This document shows positions 51,604-58,999 of a DNA stretch of 64,000 nucleotides, in pieces. Made by a program: the position numbers and the translations under genes. The stretch comes from Pseudonocardia terrae (GTDB lineage: Bacteria > Actinomycetota > Actinomycetes > Mycobacteriales > Pseudonocardiaceae), in the NCBI RefSeq assembly GCF_021343995.1, contig NZ_JAJTTE010000010.1, positions 62,001 through 126,000 of the forward strand, read 5' to 3'. Every line of letters starts with the position of its first letter. Position 1 is the first letter of the stretch. The notes below the pieces were generated by a model. It saw nothing but the letters and a program-made list of their open reading frames with translations, searched no databases and had not been told where the DNA came from.

Positions 51604-52605
51604 CTAGCGGTTGAGGATGCGGTTGAGGGCGGGGGCGACGTCGCGGTGCGTGTGCACCGGGTGCAGGGTGCCGTGGCCGAGGCGGGCGAGGTCCCGGCCC
51701 AGCGGCAGGTCGTGCTCGCCGTCGGTCTCGAGCAGGACGTGCAGCTCACCGAACCGGCGGGCGAGGTCGCGGGGGTCGGGTCCGGCGTTGTGCACGGCGT
51801 CGGTGAGCAGGATGGCGGTGCGCCGGCGGGCGGCGGAGCGGGCGAGCTCGGCGTGCGCGACCGAGAGCCCGAACCCGACGTTGGTCAACCCCCGGGCGGC
51901 GATGCGCAGCAGCTGGTCCAGCAGCTTCGACGGCGTCGCCGGGGTGGTGAGCGGCTTGAGCACGGCGGCGTCGGACCAGAACGCGACCAGGGCGAGCTGG
52001 TCCGAGGCGCCGGACAGGTCCGCGGACAGCGCGGCGACGGTGGCCGCGGCGATGCGGACCTTCTCCCCGCGCATGGACCCGGACACGTCGACGATCAGCA
52101 CCGCGGCCCGCCGCGAGCTCATCCGCTCCCGGACGATGATGTCGGTGTCCTCGGGCACCGGCCGCTCGGCGAGCATCTCGATGGTCTTGTCGAGGTCGAT
52201 GTCGTCGGAGCGGTAGGCGTAGGGCACCGACGCCAGCGCACCGGTCCCGCGTTCGGCGCGGGCGTCGCGCGGGCGGCGGCGGACGGAGAGCCGCCGCGCG
52301 ATGGCCTGGGCCATGGAGGCGACCACCGGGTCGGGTGGGGTGTCCTCGAGCAGCTCGCCGAGCTCGCGCTGCCGCGCGGTCTGCGAGGTCACGAGCACGC
52401 CCTGCCCGCCGGCGGGCAGCTCGTCCTGCCCGCCGGAGCGGTCGGGGTTCAGCTCGGCGACGACGGGTGCGCCCTTGCCCTTGCTGAACAGCTCGGGTGC
52501 GGTGTCGAGGCGCTTGGGCTTGCGCCGCAACGGGGCCAGGTTCCGTCGCTCACCGGGGTCGGCGGTGGGCAGCGCGACGGCTATGTCCTTGGGGTCGAGG
52601 TTCAG
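51604..52605 (-). CDS. VWA domain-containing protein (MoxR partner)
   Basis: The 333-residue protein has a basic, Pro-rich N-half and a C-terminal von Willebrand A domain. The VWA domain has MIDAS motifs IVDVSGSMRG (D-x-S-x-S), a Thr in GLTNVGFGLS and the Asp in LLTDAVHNAG. With the MoxR ATPase encoded upstream it forms the usual AAA+/VWA pair that acts in metal insertion or complex maturation. The start is uncertain: the frame enters from within moxR with no ATG, GTG or TTG near the junction. A CTG at 52605 overlaps the moxR stop as CTGA; TTG 52530 is the next option. Confidence 0.8.
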   Translation of the reverse strand: MNLDPKDIAVALPTADPGERRNLAPLRRKPKRLDTAPELFSKGKGAPVVAELNPDRSGGQDELPAGGQGVLVTSQTARQRELGELLEDTPPDPVVASMAQAIARRLSVRRRPRDARAERGTGALASVPYAYRSDDIDLDKTIEMLAERPVPEDTDIIVRERMSSRRAAVLIVDVSGSMRGEKVRIAAATVAALSADLSGASDQLALVAFWSDAAVLKPLTTPATPSKLLDQLLRIAARGLTNVGFGLSVAHAELARSAARRRTAILLTDAVHNAGPDPRDLARRFGELHVLLETDGEHDLPLGRDLARLGHGTLHPVHTHRDVAPALNRILNR

Positions 52606-53513
52606 GCGGTGCGGGCCCGGCGCTGCCCGCCGGGGGCGGAGAAAAAATGGTTCTCCCAGATCTCGGTGATGACCTGCTCGGGGGTGGCGTCGGAGGCCTC
52701 GTCGACCCCGACCCGCGCGGACAGGGCCAACAGCGCGGCGTCGAGGACCACCCGGGTGCGCTCGCCCTCCCGGTCGATCCGCTGCAGCTCCATGGCGATC
52801 GCGACCAGGTCGATCGCGCCCCGCACGGACGAGCCGCGGCGCAGCTCGGGGTGGGTGCGGGTGGCCCGGGTCAGGGCGACGCCGTCGTCGATCAGCGCCC
52901 GGTCCTCGCAGCCGGTGCGGCGGGCGACGATGTCGCCCTCCTCCTCGGCGGACTGGTAGCCGACGGCCAGGCGGCACCAGCGGTCGTAGACGGAGTCGGA
53001 GATCCGCGCGGTGCCGACGTTGTCGAAGGGGTTCATCGAGGCCAGCACCCGGAACGTCGGGGCGGCCGAGAGGGTGCCGACGCGGGGCACGGTGACCGCG
53101 CGCTCGGCCATCGCGCCGAGCAGCACGTTGAGCGTGTCCTCCGGGGCGCGGTTGAGCTCCTCGATGTAGAGGAACCCGCCGCGCTGCATGGCCTCGACCA
53201 GCGGGCCCGGGACGAAGTTCTCCGCGGAGTAGTCCTCCTGCAGCACCCGGGCGGGGTTGTGGTGCCCGACGAGCCGGGCCGGGGTGAGCTCGGCGTTGCC
53301 CTCCACCAGCACGAACGGCACGTCCCAGTGCTCGGTGATGGCGCGCAGCATCGTCGACTTCGACGTCCCGGGCGGACCTTCCAGCAGGATGTCACGGCCC
53401 GCGGCCACCGCCGCCAGCACCAGGGTCAGCTCGCGGTCGCGGCCGACCACGGCCTGCGCGATGGCGTCCCGCGCGGCGCCGTCCACCGTGGGGCTCGTCG
53501 TTGATGCACTCAC
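52602..53513 (-). CDS. MoxR family AAA+ ATPase
   Basis: The 303-residue ATPase has Walker A GPPGTSKST (about 46-54), Walker B FLYIEELNRAP, a sensor 1 Asn in VLASMNPFDNVG and the arginine region RISDSVYDRW. MoxR proteins remodel or load cofactors into client enzymes together with VWA proteins, as the next gene suggests. GTG 53513 is the start. It is divergent from the alcohol dehydrogenase gene; the 134-bp spacer contains the palindrome at 53567-53582, which could affect both. Confidence 0.9.
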   Translation of the reverse strand: MSASTTSPTVDGAARDAIAQAVVGRDRELTLVLAAVAAGRDILLEGPPGTSKSTMLRAITEHWDVPFVLVEGNAELTPARLVGHHNPARVLQEDYSAENFVPGPLVEAMQRGGFLYIEELNRAPEDTLNVLLGAMAERAVTVPRVGTLSAAPTFRVLASMNPFDNVGTARISDSVYDRWCRLAVGYQSAEEEGDIVARRTGCEDRALIDDGVALTRATRTHPELRRGSSVRGAIDLVAIAMELQRIDREGERTRVVLDAALLALSARVGVDEASDATPEQVITEIWENHFFSAPGGQRRARTA

Positions 53514-53566
53514 ATCACCATCCGACAGGCCGGGCGAACGTTCGTCAACCCGGCTCTTGAAACGAC

Positions 53567-53582
53567 TACCGGTCGGTCGGTA
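53567..53582. promoter_or_regulatory. Operator-like palindrome TACCGGTCGGTCGGTA
   Basis: CTACCG (53566-53571) and CGGTAG (53578-53583) are perfect inverted arms. The core CGGTCGGT(C)GGTAGA is shared, with one mismatch, by the site at 58968-58988. It lies 65 bp before the alcohol dehydrogenase start and has the look of a TetR-type operator (ACCGACCGGT-like). Confidence 0.55.
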
Positions 53583-53647
53583 GACAATGTGTCGTGGACC
53601 ACGACGAGGTGGTCCGGCCCGAGGATCCCCCGAGGAGGACCCCCACC

Positions 53648-54769
53648 GTGAAGACGCACGCCTCCATCCTGCGTAGCGCGCCCGGCAAGTTCGAGCCCGC
53701 GGACCTCGATCTCGAGGGGCCCCGCAGCGGCGAGATCACCGTGAAGCTCGCGGCCTCGGGCCTGTGCCACTCGGACGACCACATGGCGACGGGCGACATC
53801 CCCGCCGGCACCTACCCGCTCTGCGGCGGGCACGAGGGGTCGGGCGTGGTGACCGAGGTCGGCCCGGAGACGCCCGGCTTCGCGGTCGGCGACCACGTCG
53901 TGTTCACCTTCGTGCCCTCGTGCGGGCGCTGCCGCTGGTGCGCCGCGGGCATGCAGAACCTGTGCGACCTGGGCGCGAACATGATGGTCGGCTCCCGCTT
54001 CGAGGACACCTCGAGCTACCGCATGACGCTCGACGAGCAGCCGGTCGGCCAGATGTGCGGCATCTCCACCTTCAGCGAGTTCACCACCGTGAGCGTCAAC
54101 TCGGCGGTCAAGGTGCCGAAGGAGGTCCCGCTGGCCCCGCTGTGCCTGCTGGGCTGCGGCGTCGGGACGGGCTGGGGCTCGGCGGTGAACGCGGCGCAGG
54201 TCCAGGCCGGGCAGACCGTCGTGGTGATGGGCATCGGCGGTATCGGCACCAGCGCCGTGCAGGGCGCCGCGCACGCCGGGGCGACGAACGTGATCGCCGT
54301 CGACCCGGTCGCGTTCAAGCGGGAGAGCGCCATGGAGTTCGGCGCCACCCACACGGCCTCGACGATGGAGGAGGCCTCCGAGCTGGCGAGCCACTTCACC
54401 GACGGGCAGGGGCCGGACTCGGTGATCGTGACCGTCGGCGTCACGACGGCGGACCACGTCGGCCAGGCCGTCGCGGCGGTGCGCAAGGCGGGCACGGTCG
54501 TGGTCACCGGGGCGGGCAAGGCGGAGCTGTCCCAGGTGCCGATCAACCTGCTCGAGCTGACGATGTCGCAGAAGAAGATCGTCGGGGCGCTGTTCGGTGC
54601 GGCGAGCCCGTTCACCAGCATCCCGTGGCTGACCCAGATGTACACGAGCGGTCGGCTCAAGCTCGACGAGATGATCACCAAGCGGTACTCGCTCGACGAG
54701 GTGGCCGAGGGCTACGAGGACATGCACGCGGGCACGATCATCCGCGGCGTCGTGGAGTTCGACCGCTGA
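53648..54769 (+). CDS. NDMA-dependent (mycofactocin-type) zinc alcohol dehydrogenase
   Basis: The 373-residue MDR alcohol dehydrogenase has a catalytic zinc site (GLCHSDDH, GGHEGSG), structural zinc lobe CGRCRWCAAGMQNLC (about 93-107) and Rossmann GIGGIGTSAVQGAAHAG (about 196-212). The QNLCDLGANMMVGSRFED and VGQMCGISTFSEF segments match the NDMA-dependent family, which keeps NAD bound and is thought to pass electrons to mycofactocin. GTG 53648 follows GAGGAGGAC. It is coupled (TGATG) to the CoA ligase gene downstream, suggesting alcohol to aldehyde/acid to acyl-CoA conversion. Confidence 0.88.
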   Translation: MKTHASILRSAPGKFEPADLDLEGPRSGEITVKLAASGLCHSDDHMATGDIPAGTYPLCGGHEGSGVVTEVGPETPGFAVGDHVVFTFVPSCGRCRWCAAGMQNLCDLGANMMVGSRFEDTSSYRMTLDEQPVGQMCGISTFSEFTTVSVNSAVKVPKEVPLAPLCLLGCGVGTGWGSAVNAAQVQAGQTVVVMGIGGIGTSAVQGAAHAGATNVIAVDPVAFKRESAMEFGATHTASTMEEASELASHFTDGQGPDSVIVTVGVTTADHVGQAVAAVRKAGTVVVTGAGKAELSQVPINLLELTMSQKKIVGALFGAASPFTSIPWLTQMYTSGRLKLDEMITKRYSLDEVAEGYEDMHAGTIIRGVVEFDR

Positions 54770-56373
54770 TGGCCCGTCGCTGGATCGCCCCGACCACCCT
54801 CGGCGATCTCGTCGACCGGCATGCGGCCGAGCACCCGGCGGACGAGGCGCTGGTGTTCCCGGACGGGCGGGCCACCTTCGCCGAGCTCGGGGAGCGGGCG
54901 CAGCAGTACGCGCGCCGGCTGCTCGGGCTCGGCGTCGGCCGCGGCGACCGGGTCGGGACGCTGCTGCCGGCGTCGATCGACCTGGTCGCGGTGATGATCG
55001 GGGCGGCGAAGATCGGGGCGGTCACGGTGCCCGTCAACGCCCGGTTCAAGGCCGTCGAGCTGCGGCAGATCGTGGTGCACTCCGGGATGCGGGTGCTGGC
55101 GACGGACGCGGCGTCGGTCCCGCTGGTCCGGGAGGCGACGGCGGACGGTGCCCCGGAGCTCGCGCACGTCCTCGTGCTCGACGACCCGGACTCGCTCGCC
55201 GCGGCCGACCTCTCGGCGGCGACGGACGAGGCGGTGTGGGCGCGCCAGCCCGGCGTCCGGGTCCGGGACACCGCGGTGATCGTCTACACCTCGGGGACCA
55301 CGGCCGCGCCGAAGGGCGCGATGCTCAGCCACGAGGCCCTCACCCGGCTCGCCGACGGGATCGGCGAGCGGATGGCGCTCACCCCCGCGGACCGGGTCTG
55401 GACGGCCATCCCGCTCTTCCACGGCGGCGGCATCACCTTCCTGCTCAGCTGCCTGACCGCCCGGGCGACGTTCGTCCACCCCGGCTACTTCGACCCCGCG
55501 ACGACCCTCGAGCTGCTCACCACGGAGCGGGTCACCGTGGCCCTGGCCGCGTTCGAGACGATCTGGATGCCCGTCCTGAACCGGCCGGACTTCGCGGGCT
55601 TCGACCTCTCCGGGATCCGCCTGGTGATGGCCGTCGGGGTACCGGAGCGGTTGCGCGACATGGCCTCCCGGCTGCCGTGTGCGGTGCACGTGTCCTGCGT
55701 GGCGATGACCGAGTCGTCGGCCTTCCTGTCGCTCAACCGCACGGACGACCCGCTGGACAAGCGGGTGACGACGGGCGGGCACCCGATGCCGGGGATGGAG
55801 GTCCGCGTCGTCGACCCCGACACCGGCGCCGACCTCCCGCCCGACACCCAGGGCGAGCTGCTCTTCCGCGGCCCCACCGCCTTCGACGGCTATTTCCGCG
55901 ACCCGGAGCGCACCGCCGAGGTGATCGACGCCGACGGCTGGTTCCACACCGGCGACCTCGTCGTGGTCGACGTGGACGGGCGGCTCACCTTCCGCTCGCG
56001 GCTCAAGGACATGCTCAAGGTCGGCGGGGAGAACGTGGCCGCGGCCGAGGTCGAGGGGTACCTGCTCGGGCACCCGGCGGTCGACCTGGTCGCGGTGGTG
56101 GCCGCCCCGGACGCGTACTACGTCGAGGTGCCGGCCGCGTTCGTGCAGCTCAAGCCGGGTGCGACGGCCACGGAGCAGGAGCTGATCGAGTTCTGCGTCG
56201 GCCGGATCGCCACCTACCGCGTGCCGCGCTACGTCCGCTGGATCGCGCCGGGGCAGTGGCCGATGTCCGGCACGAAGATCAAGAAGTACCTGCTGCGCGA
56301 GCGGATCGCCGACGAGCTCAAGCAGCGCGGCCTCACCGAGGCGCCGCGGATCACGACCCGGCCCGGGAGCTGA
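54769..56373 (+). CDS. Acyl-CoA ligase (AMP-binding)
   Basis: The 534-residue ANL ligase has a P-loop at about 173-188 (YTSGTTAAPKGAMLSH), a VAMTESSAFLSL motif in place of YGxTE, GWFHTGD, KVGGENVAAAEVEG and SGTKIKKYLL. It starts within the alcohol dehydrogenase stop (TGATG). It is closely related to the convergent ligase gene at 56351-57970: both have the same LKDMLKVGGENVAAAEVEG block and C-termini of the form TEAP...GS. Their 3' ends overlap by 23 bp. Confidence 0.87.
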   Translation: MARRWIAPTTLGDLVDRHAAEHPADEALVFPDGRATFAELGERAQQYARRLLGLGVGRGDRVGTLLPASIDLVAVMIGAAKIGAVTVPVNARFKAVELRQIVVHSGMRVLATDAASVPLVREATADGAPELAHVLVLDDPDSLAAADLSAATDEAVWARQPGVRVRDTAVIVYTSGTTAAPKGAMLSHEALTRLADGIGERMALTPADRVWTAIPLFHGGGITFLLSCLTARATFVHPGYFDPATTLELLTTERVTVALAAFETIWMPVLNRPDFAGFDLSGIRLVMAVGVPERLRDMASRLPCAVHVSCVAMTESSAFLSLNRTDDPLDKRVTTGGHPMPGMEVRVVDPDTGADLPPDTQGELLFRGPTAFDGYFRDPERTAEVIDADGWFHTGDLVVVDVDGRLTFRSRLKDMLKVGGENVAAAEVEGYLLGHPAVDLVAVVAAPDAYYVEVPAAFVQLKPGATATEQELIEFCVGRIATYRVPRYVRWIAPGQWPMSGTKIKKYLLRERIADELKQRGLTEAPRITTRPGS

Positions 56374-57970
56374 GCACGGGGGCCTCGGTGATCCCCGCGG
56401 CCTTCAGCTCGTCGGCCAGGCGCTCCTTGAGGCGGAACTTCTGGACCTTGGTCCCGGACATCGGGAACTCGTCGACGAAGCGCACGTACCGCGGCACCTT
56501 GAAGGTCGCGATGCGCCCGAGGCAGAAGGCGACGAGCTCCTCCTCCGTCGCGGTGGCCCCGGCCTTGAGCTGCACGAACGCGGCGGCGACCTCGCCGTAG
56601 CGGGCGTCCGGCGCCCCGACGACCTGCACCAGCCCGACGGCCGGGTGCTCGCAGAGGAACCCCTCGACCTCGGCGGCGGCCACGTTCTCCCCGCCGACCT
56701 TGAGCATGTCCTTGAGCCGCGACACGAACCGCAGCCGGCCCGCCTCGTCGGCCACGACGAGGTCCCCGGAGGCGAACCAGCCGTCGGCGTCGATCCGGGC
56801 GGCGGTGGTCTCGGGGTCGCGGTGGTAGCGGACCAGCCGCGAGGCGCCGCGGAAGCGGAACTCACCGGGGACGCCCGGCGGCACGGGCCGGCCGGTCTCC
56901 GGGTCGACGACCTCCGCCTCCATGTGCCGCAGCGGTACGCCGCTCGTGGTCGCGCGGACCTCGGCCGGGTCCTCGGGCGAGCCCATGCAGCAGAACCCGA
57001 ACGACTCGGTCATGCCCAGGCAGGAGGTCTGCACGGCCTGCGGCAGCCGGGCCTGCATGGCGCGCATCCGCTCGGGCGCACCGACGTTGATCACCAGCCG
57101 CAGGGCGGACAGGTCGGCCTCGGGGAAGCGCGGGTGCTCGAGCACCGGCACCCAGATCGTCTCGAAGGCGGGGAAGCCGATCGTGCAGCGCTCCCGTTCG
57201 AGCTGGTCGAGGGCCCGCCCGGGCTCGAACGTGCCCACGTGGACCATCCCGCACCGCCCGGCGAGGGCGGCGATCGCCACGTCGAACCCGCCGCAGTGGA
57301 ACATCGGCAGCGGCGCCCAGAAGCGGTCGTCGGGCCGCAGGCCGAGCCGTTCCGCCACGGCTCCGCCCTCGGCGACCAGCGACGCGTGGTCGTGCACGCA
57401 GCCGCGCGGCTGCGAGGTGGTGCCGGAGGTGTAGAGCATGAGGATCGGGTCCGACGCCCGGAGCGCCCGCCGGGCCTCGTCGGCCCCGGCGGGGTCGGCC
57501 GTCTCGTCCAGCCCGTGCAGGAGCCCGGCCGCGGGCGCGTCCAGTGCGACCACGGCGCGCAGCAACGGGGCGGCGTCGAGCGCGAGGCGGCCCGGCACGC
57601 CGTCGGCCAGTCCGGGCAGCGCCCCGTAGAGCACCGGCGCGAACCCGGCGGTGGTGACCAGCAGGCGCAGGTCGGCGTTCTCGATCATGTAGCTCAGCTC
57701 GCGGGGCTTGAGCCGGGGGTTGAGCGGCACCGTGACCGCGCCGATCCGGGCCGCGGCGAGCCAGAGCCGGTAGCTGTCGAGGCAGCCGTGCAGGAGCAGC
57801 CCCACGGAGTCCCCGGGCCGGACGCCGAGCGCCCAGAGCGCGGCCGAGAGCCGGCGCGTCGAGCGGGCCAGCTCGGGGTAGGTCTCGCGGCCGTCGGGGA
57901 AGACGACGCCCTGGTCGGCCGCGTCCATCGCGCGGCGCTCGAGCAGGTCGGGAACGGTGGTGTCCGGCAT
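56351..57970 (-). CDS. Acyl-CoA ligase (AMP-binding), paralogue of the convergent gene
   Basis: The 539-residue ANL ligase has a P-loop LYTSGTTSQPRGCV at 179-192, where Arg189 replaces the usual Lys. It also has LGMTESFGFCCMG, GWFASGD, LKDMLKVGGENVAAAEVEG and SGTKVQKFRLKERL. The Arg in the P-loop may alter adenylation but is conservative. ATG 57970 gives MPDTTVPDLL. It probably arose by duplication with the neighbour encoded at 54769, now tail to tail. An operator-like sequence (57991-58009) precedes it. Confidence 0.86.
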   Translation of the reverse strand: MPDTTVPDLLERRAMDAADQGVVFPDGRETYPELARSTRRLSAALWALGVRPGDSVGLLLHGCLDSYRLWLAAARIGAVTVPLNPRLKPRELSYMIENADLRLLVTTAGFAPVLYGALPGLADGVPGRLALDAAPLLRAVVALDAPAAGLLHGLDETADPAGADEARRALRASDPILMLYTSGTTSQPRGCVHDHASLVAEGGAVAERLGLRPDDRFWAPLPMFHCGGFDVAIAALAGRCGMVHVGTFEPGRALDQLERERCTIGFPAFETIWVPVLEHPRFPEADLSALRLVINVGAPERMRAMQARLPQAVQTSCLGMTESFGFCCMGSPEDPAEVRATTSGVPLRHMEAEVVDPETGRPVPPGVPGEFRFRGASRLVRYHRDPETTAARIDADGWFASGDLVVADEAGRLRFVSRLKDMLKVGGENVAAAEVEGFLCEHPAVGLVQVVGAPDARYGEVAAAFVQLKAGATATEEELVAFCLGRIATFKVPRYVRFVDEFPMSGTKVQKFRLKERLADELKAAGITEAPVLSSRAGS

Positions 57971-57990
57971 CCTCGGCGGCCTTCCGATCT

Positions 57991-58009
57991 GTCCAACGAC
58001 CGTTTGACA
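57991..58009 (-). promoter_or_regulatory. Operator-like site upstream of the minus-strand ligase
   Basis: On the minus strand it reads TGTCAAACGGTCG then TTGGAC. The 13-mer TGTCAAACGGTCG is identical to that at 58968-58980 before the flavoprotein gene. It lies 21 bp before ATG 57970. Confidence 0.55.
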
Positions 58010-58053
58010 GTCGAACCGTAGCAACGGCGTCCGGGCCCGTCGAGGCAGCTGAC

Positions 58054-58073
58054 TATCAACCGTCCAGTAGGTA
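58054..58073 (+). promoter_or_regulatory. Degenerate operator-like site before the hot-dog gene pair
   Basis: TATCAACCGTCCAGTAGGTA resembles the T-n-TCAA-n-CG...GGTA pattern of the two better sites at 57991 and 58968. It directly abuts the TACTCT -10 at 58072, so a bound repressor would block the promoter. Confidence 0.4.
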
Positions 58074-58077
58074 CTCT
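58072..58077 (+). promoter_or_regulatory. Candidate -10 TACTCT, leaderless start at GTG 58084
   Basis: TACTCT ends six bases before GTG 58084 and fits TAnnnT; the mRNA would start at the codon itself. Confidence 0.5.
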
Positions 58078-58083
58078 GGTCCC

Positions 58084-58533
58084 GTGATCACCGAGGAGAA
58101 GCTCTCCGGCACCGTCGGTCACAGCATGCCCGGCGGCACCGCACGCGTCGAGCACTACGCGGACTGGTTGCTCCGGGACGCGTTGGGGGCGCCGCCGGGC
58201 GAACCGGGCCTCGCGCACCCGACGTTCGCCTTCCTCGCGGCGCAGGGGGGTGTGGGGCTGAGCCTCGAGGAGGTCTTCGCCGTCTTCGGGGCCTCCTCGG
58301 CCGACGGCCCGATGCTCGGGGAGTGGGCGGTGGACTTCGCGGAACCGCTGCGGCTCGACGTCGACTACGCCGTGACCTGCGTCGTCGAGGCCGCGACCCG
58401 GAAGACCGGCGCGCGCACGGGCGTGTTCGACCTGGTCACGGTGCGGATCGAGCTGACCGGGCCGGACGGGCGCGTGCACGTGATCGTCCGGCCGACCTAT
58501 GTGTTCCCCCGTCGATCGGCGGTGCCGGCGTGA
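58084..58533 (+). CDS. MaoC-like (hot-dog) dehydratase domain protein, N-type
   Basis: The 149-residue protein looks like a FAS1-type/MaoC N-terminal hot-dog domain: KLSGTVGHSMPGG, HPTFAFLAAQGG, MLGEWAVDFAEPLRLDVDY and GVFDLVTVRIELTGPDGRVHVIVRPTYVF. It lacks the hydratase D-x-N-x-I-H signature, which the next gene supplies. The two subunits would form an enoyl-CoA hydratase or dehydratase heterodimer, as in mycobacterial two-gene MaoC systems. GTG 58084 lies just after a TACTCT -10. It overlaps the partner gene by 4 bp (GTGA). Confidence 0.72.
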   Translation: MITEEKLSGTVGHSMPGGTARVEHYADWLLRDALGAPPGEPGLAHPTFAFLAAQGGVGLSLEEVFAVFGASSADGPMLGEWAVDFAEPLRLDVDYAVTCVVEAATRKTGARTGVFDLVTVRIELTGPDGRVHVIVRPTYVFPRRSAVPA

Positions 58534-58910
58534 AGGTCGGGGACGCGCTGGCGGAGCGCGTGGTCGAGTCGGTCGACCCGGAGAAGATGAAGATCGCCGC
58601 GGCGCTGCTGCGGGACCCGAACATGATCCATCTCGACCCGGCCGTCACCGAGAAGCTGGGCATGGGGTCGCGGGTGGTCAACCAGGGGCCGCTGAACCTG
58701 GGCTACATCCACACCCTGCTCGAGGAGTACGGGCGGGTGGTCGCCTCGCGCTTCCGGTTCCACGGCAACGTGGTCGCCGGCGACCGGGTCGTGGCGGGCG
58801 GCCGGGTCATTGCGGTCGAGGGGGACCTCGTCGACTGCGAGGTCTGGCTGGACGTGACGGGCGGGGCCCGGGCAGTCTCGGGGACGGTGCGGATCCGCCG
58901 CGCACGGTGA
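58530..58910 (+). CDS. MaoC-like (hot-dog) hydratase, catalytic partner
   Basis: The 126-residue hot-dog protein has LLRDPNMIHLDP (about 31-42), matching the hydratase-2 pattern with the catalytic Asp and His (D-x-N-x-I-H). It then has VVNQGPLNLGYIHTLL and FRFHGNVVAGDRVVAGG. It would hydrate enoyl-CoAs as heterodimer with the preceding protein. It starts at GTG 58530 in a GTGA overlap. A site with strong operator likeness follows before the next gene. Confidence 0.8.
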   Translation: MKVGDALAERVVESVDPEKMKIAAALLRDPNMIHLDPAVTEKLGMGSRVVNQGPLNLGYIHTLLEEYGRVVASRFRFHGNVVAGDRVVAGGRVIAVEGDLVDCEVWLDVTGGARAVSGTVRIRRAR

Positions 58911-58967
58911 GCCGGGCGCCGGCTCCCGGGTGCGGGCGCTTGCGTGATCCGTCCCGCCGTGACACCG

Positions 58968-58988
58968 TGTCAAACGGTCGGTTGGTAG
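58968..58988 (+). promoter_or_regulatory. Operator-like site upstream of the flavoprotein gene
   Basis: TGTCAAACGGTCG followed by GTTGGTAG. It shares its first 13 bases with the site at 57991-58009 and CGGTCGGT-n-GGTAGA with the site at 53567-53582, and so links the two. It ends 11 bp before ATG 59000. Confidence 0.55.
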
Positions 58989-58999
58989 AGAGAGGTGTC

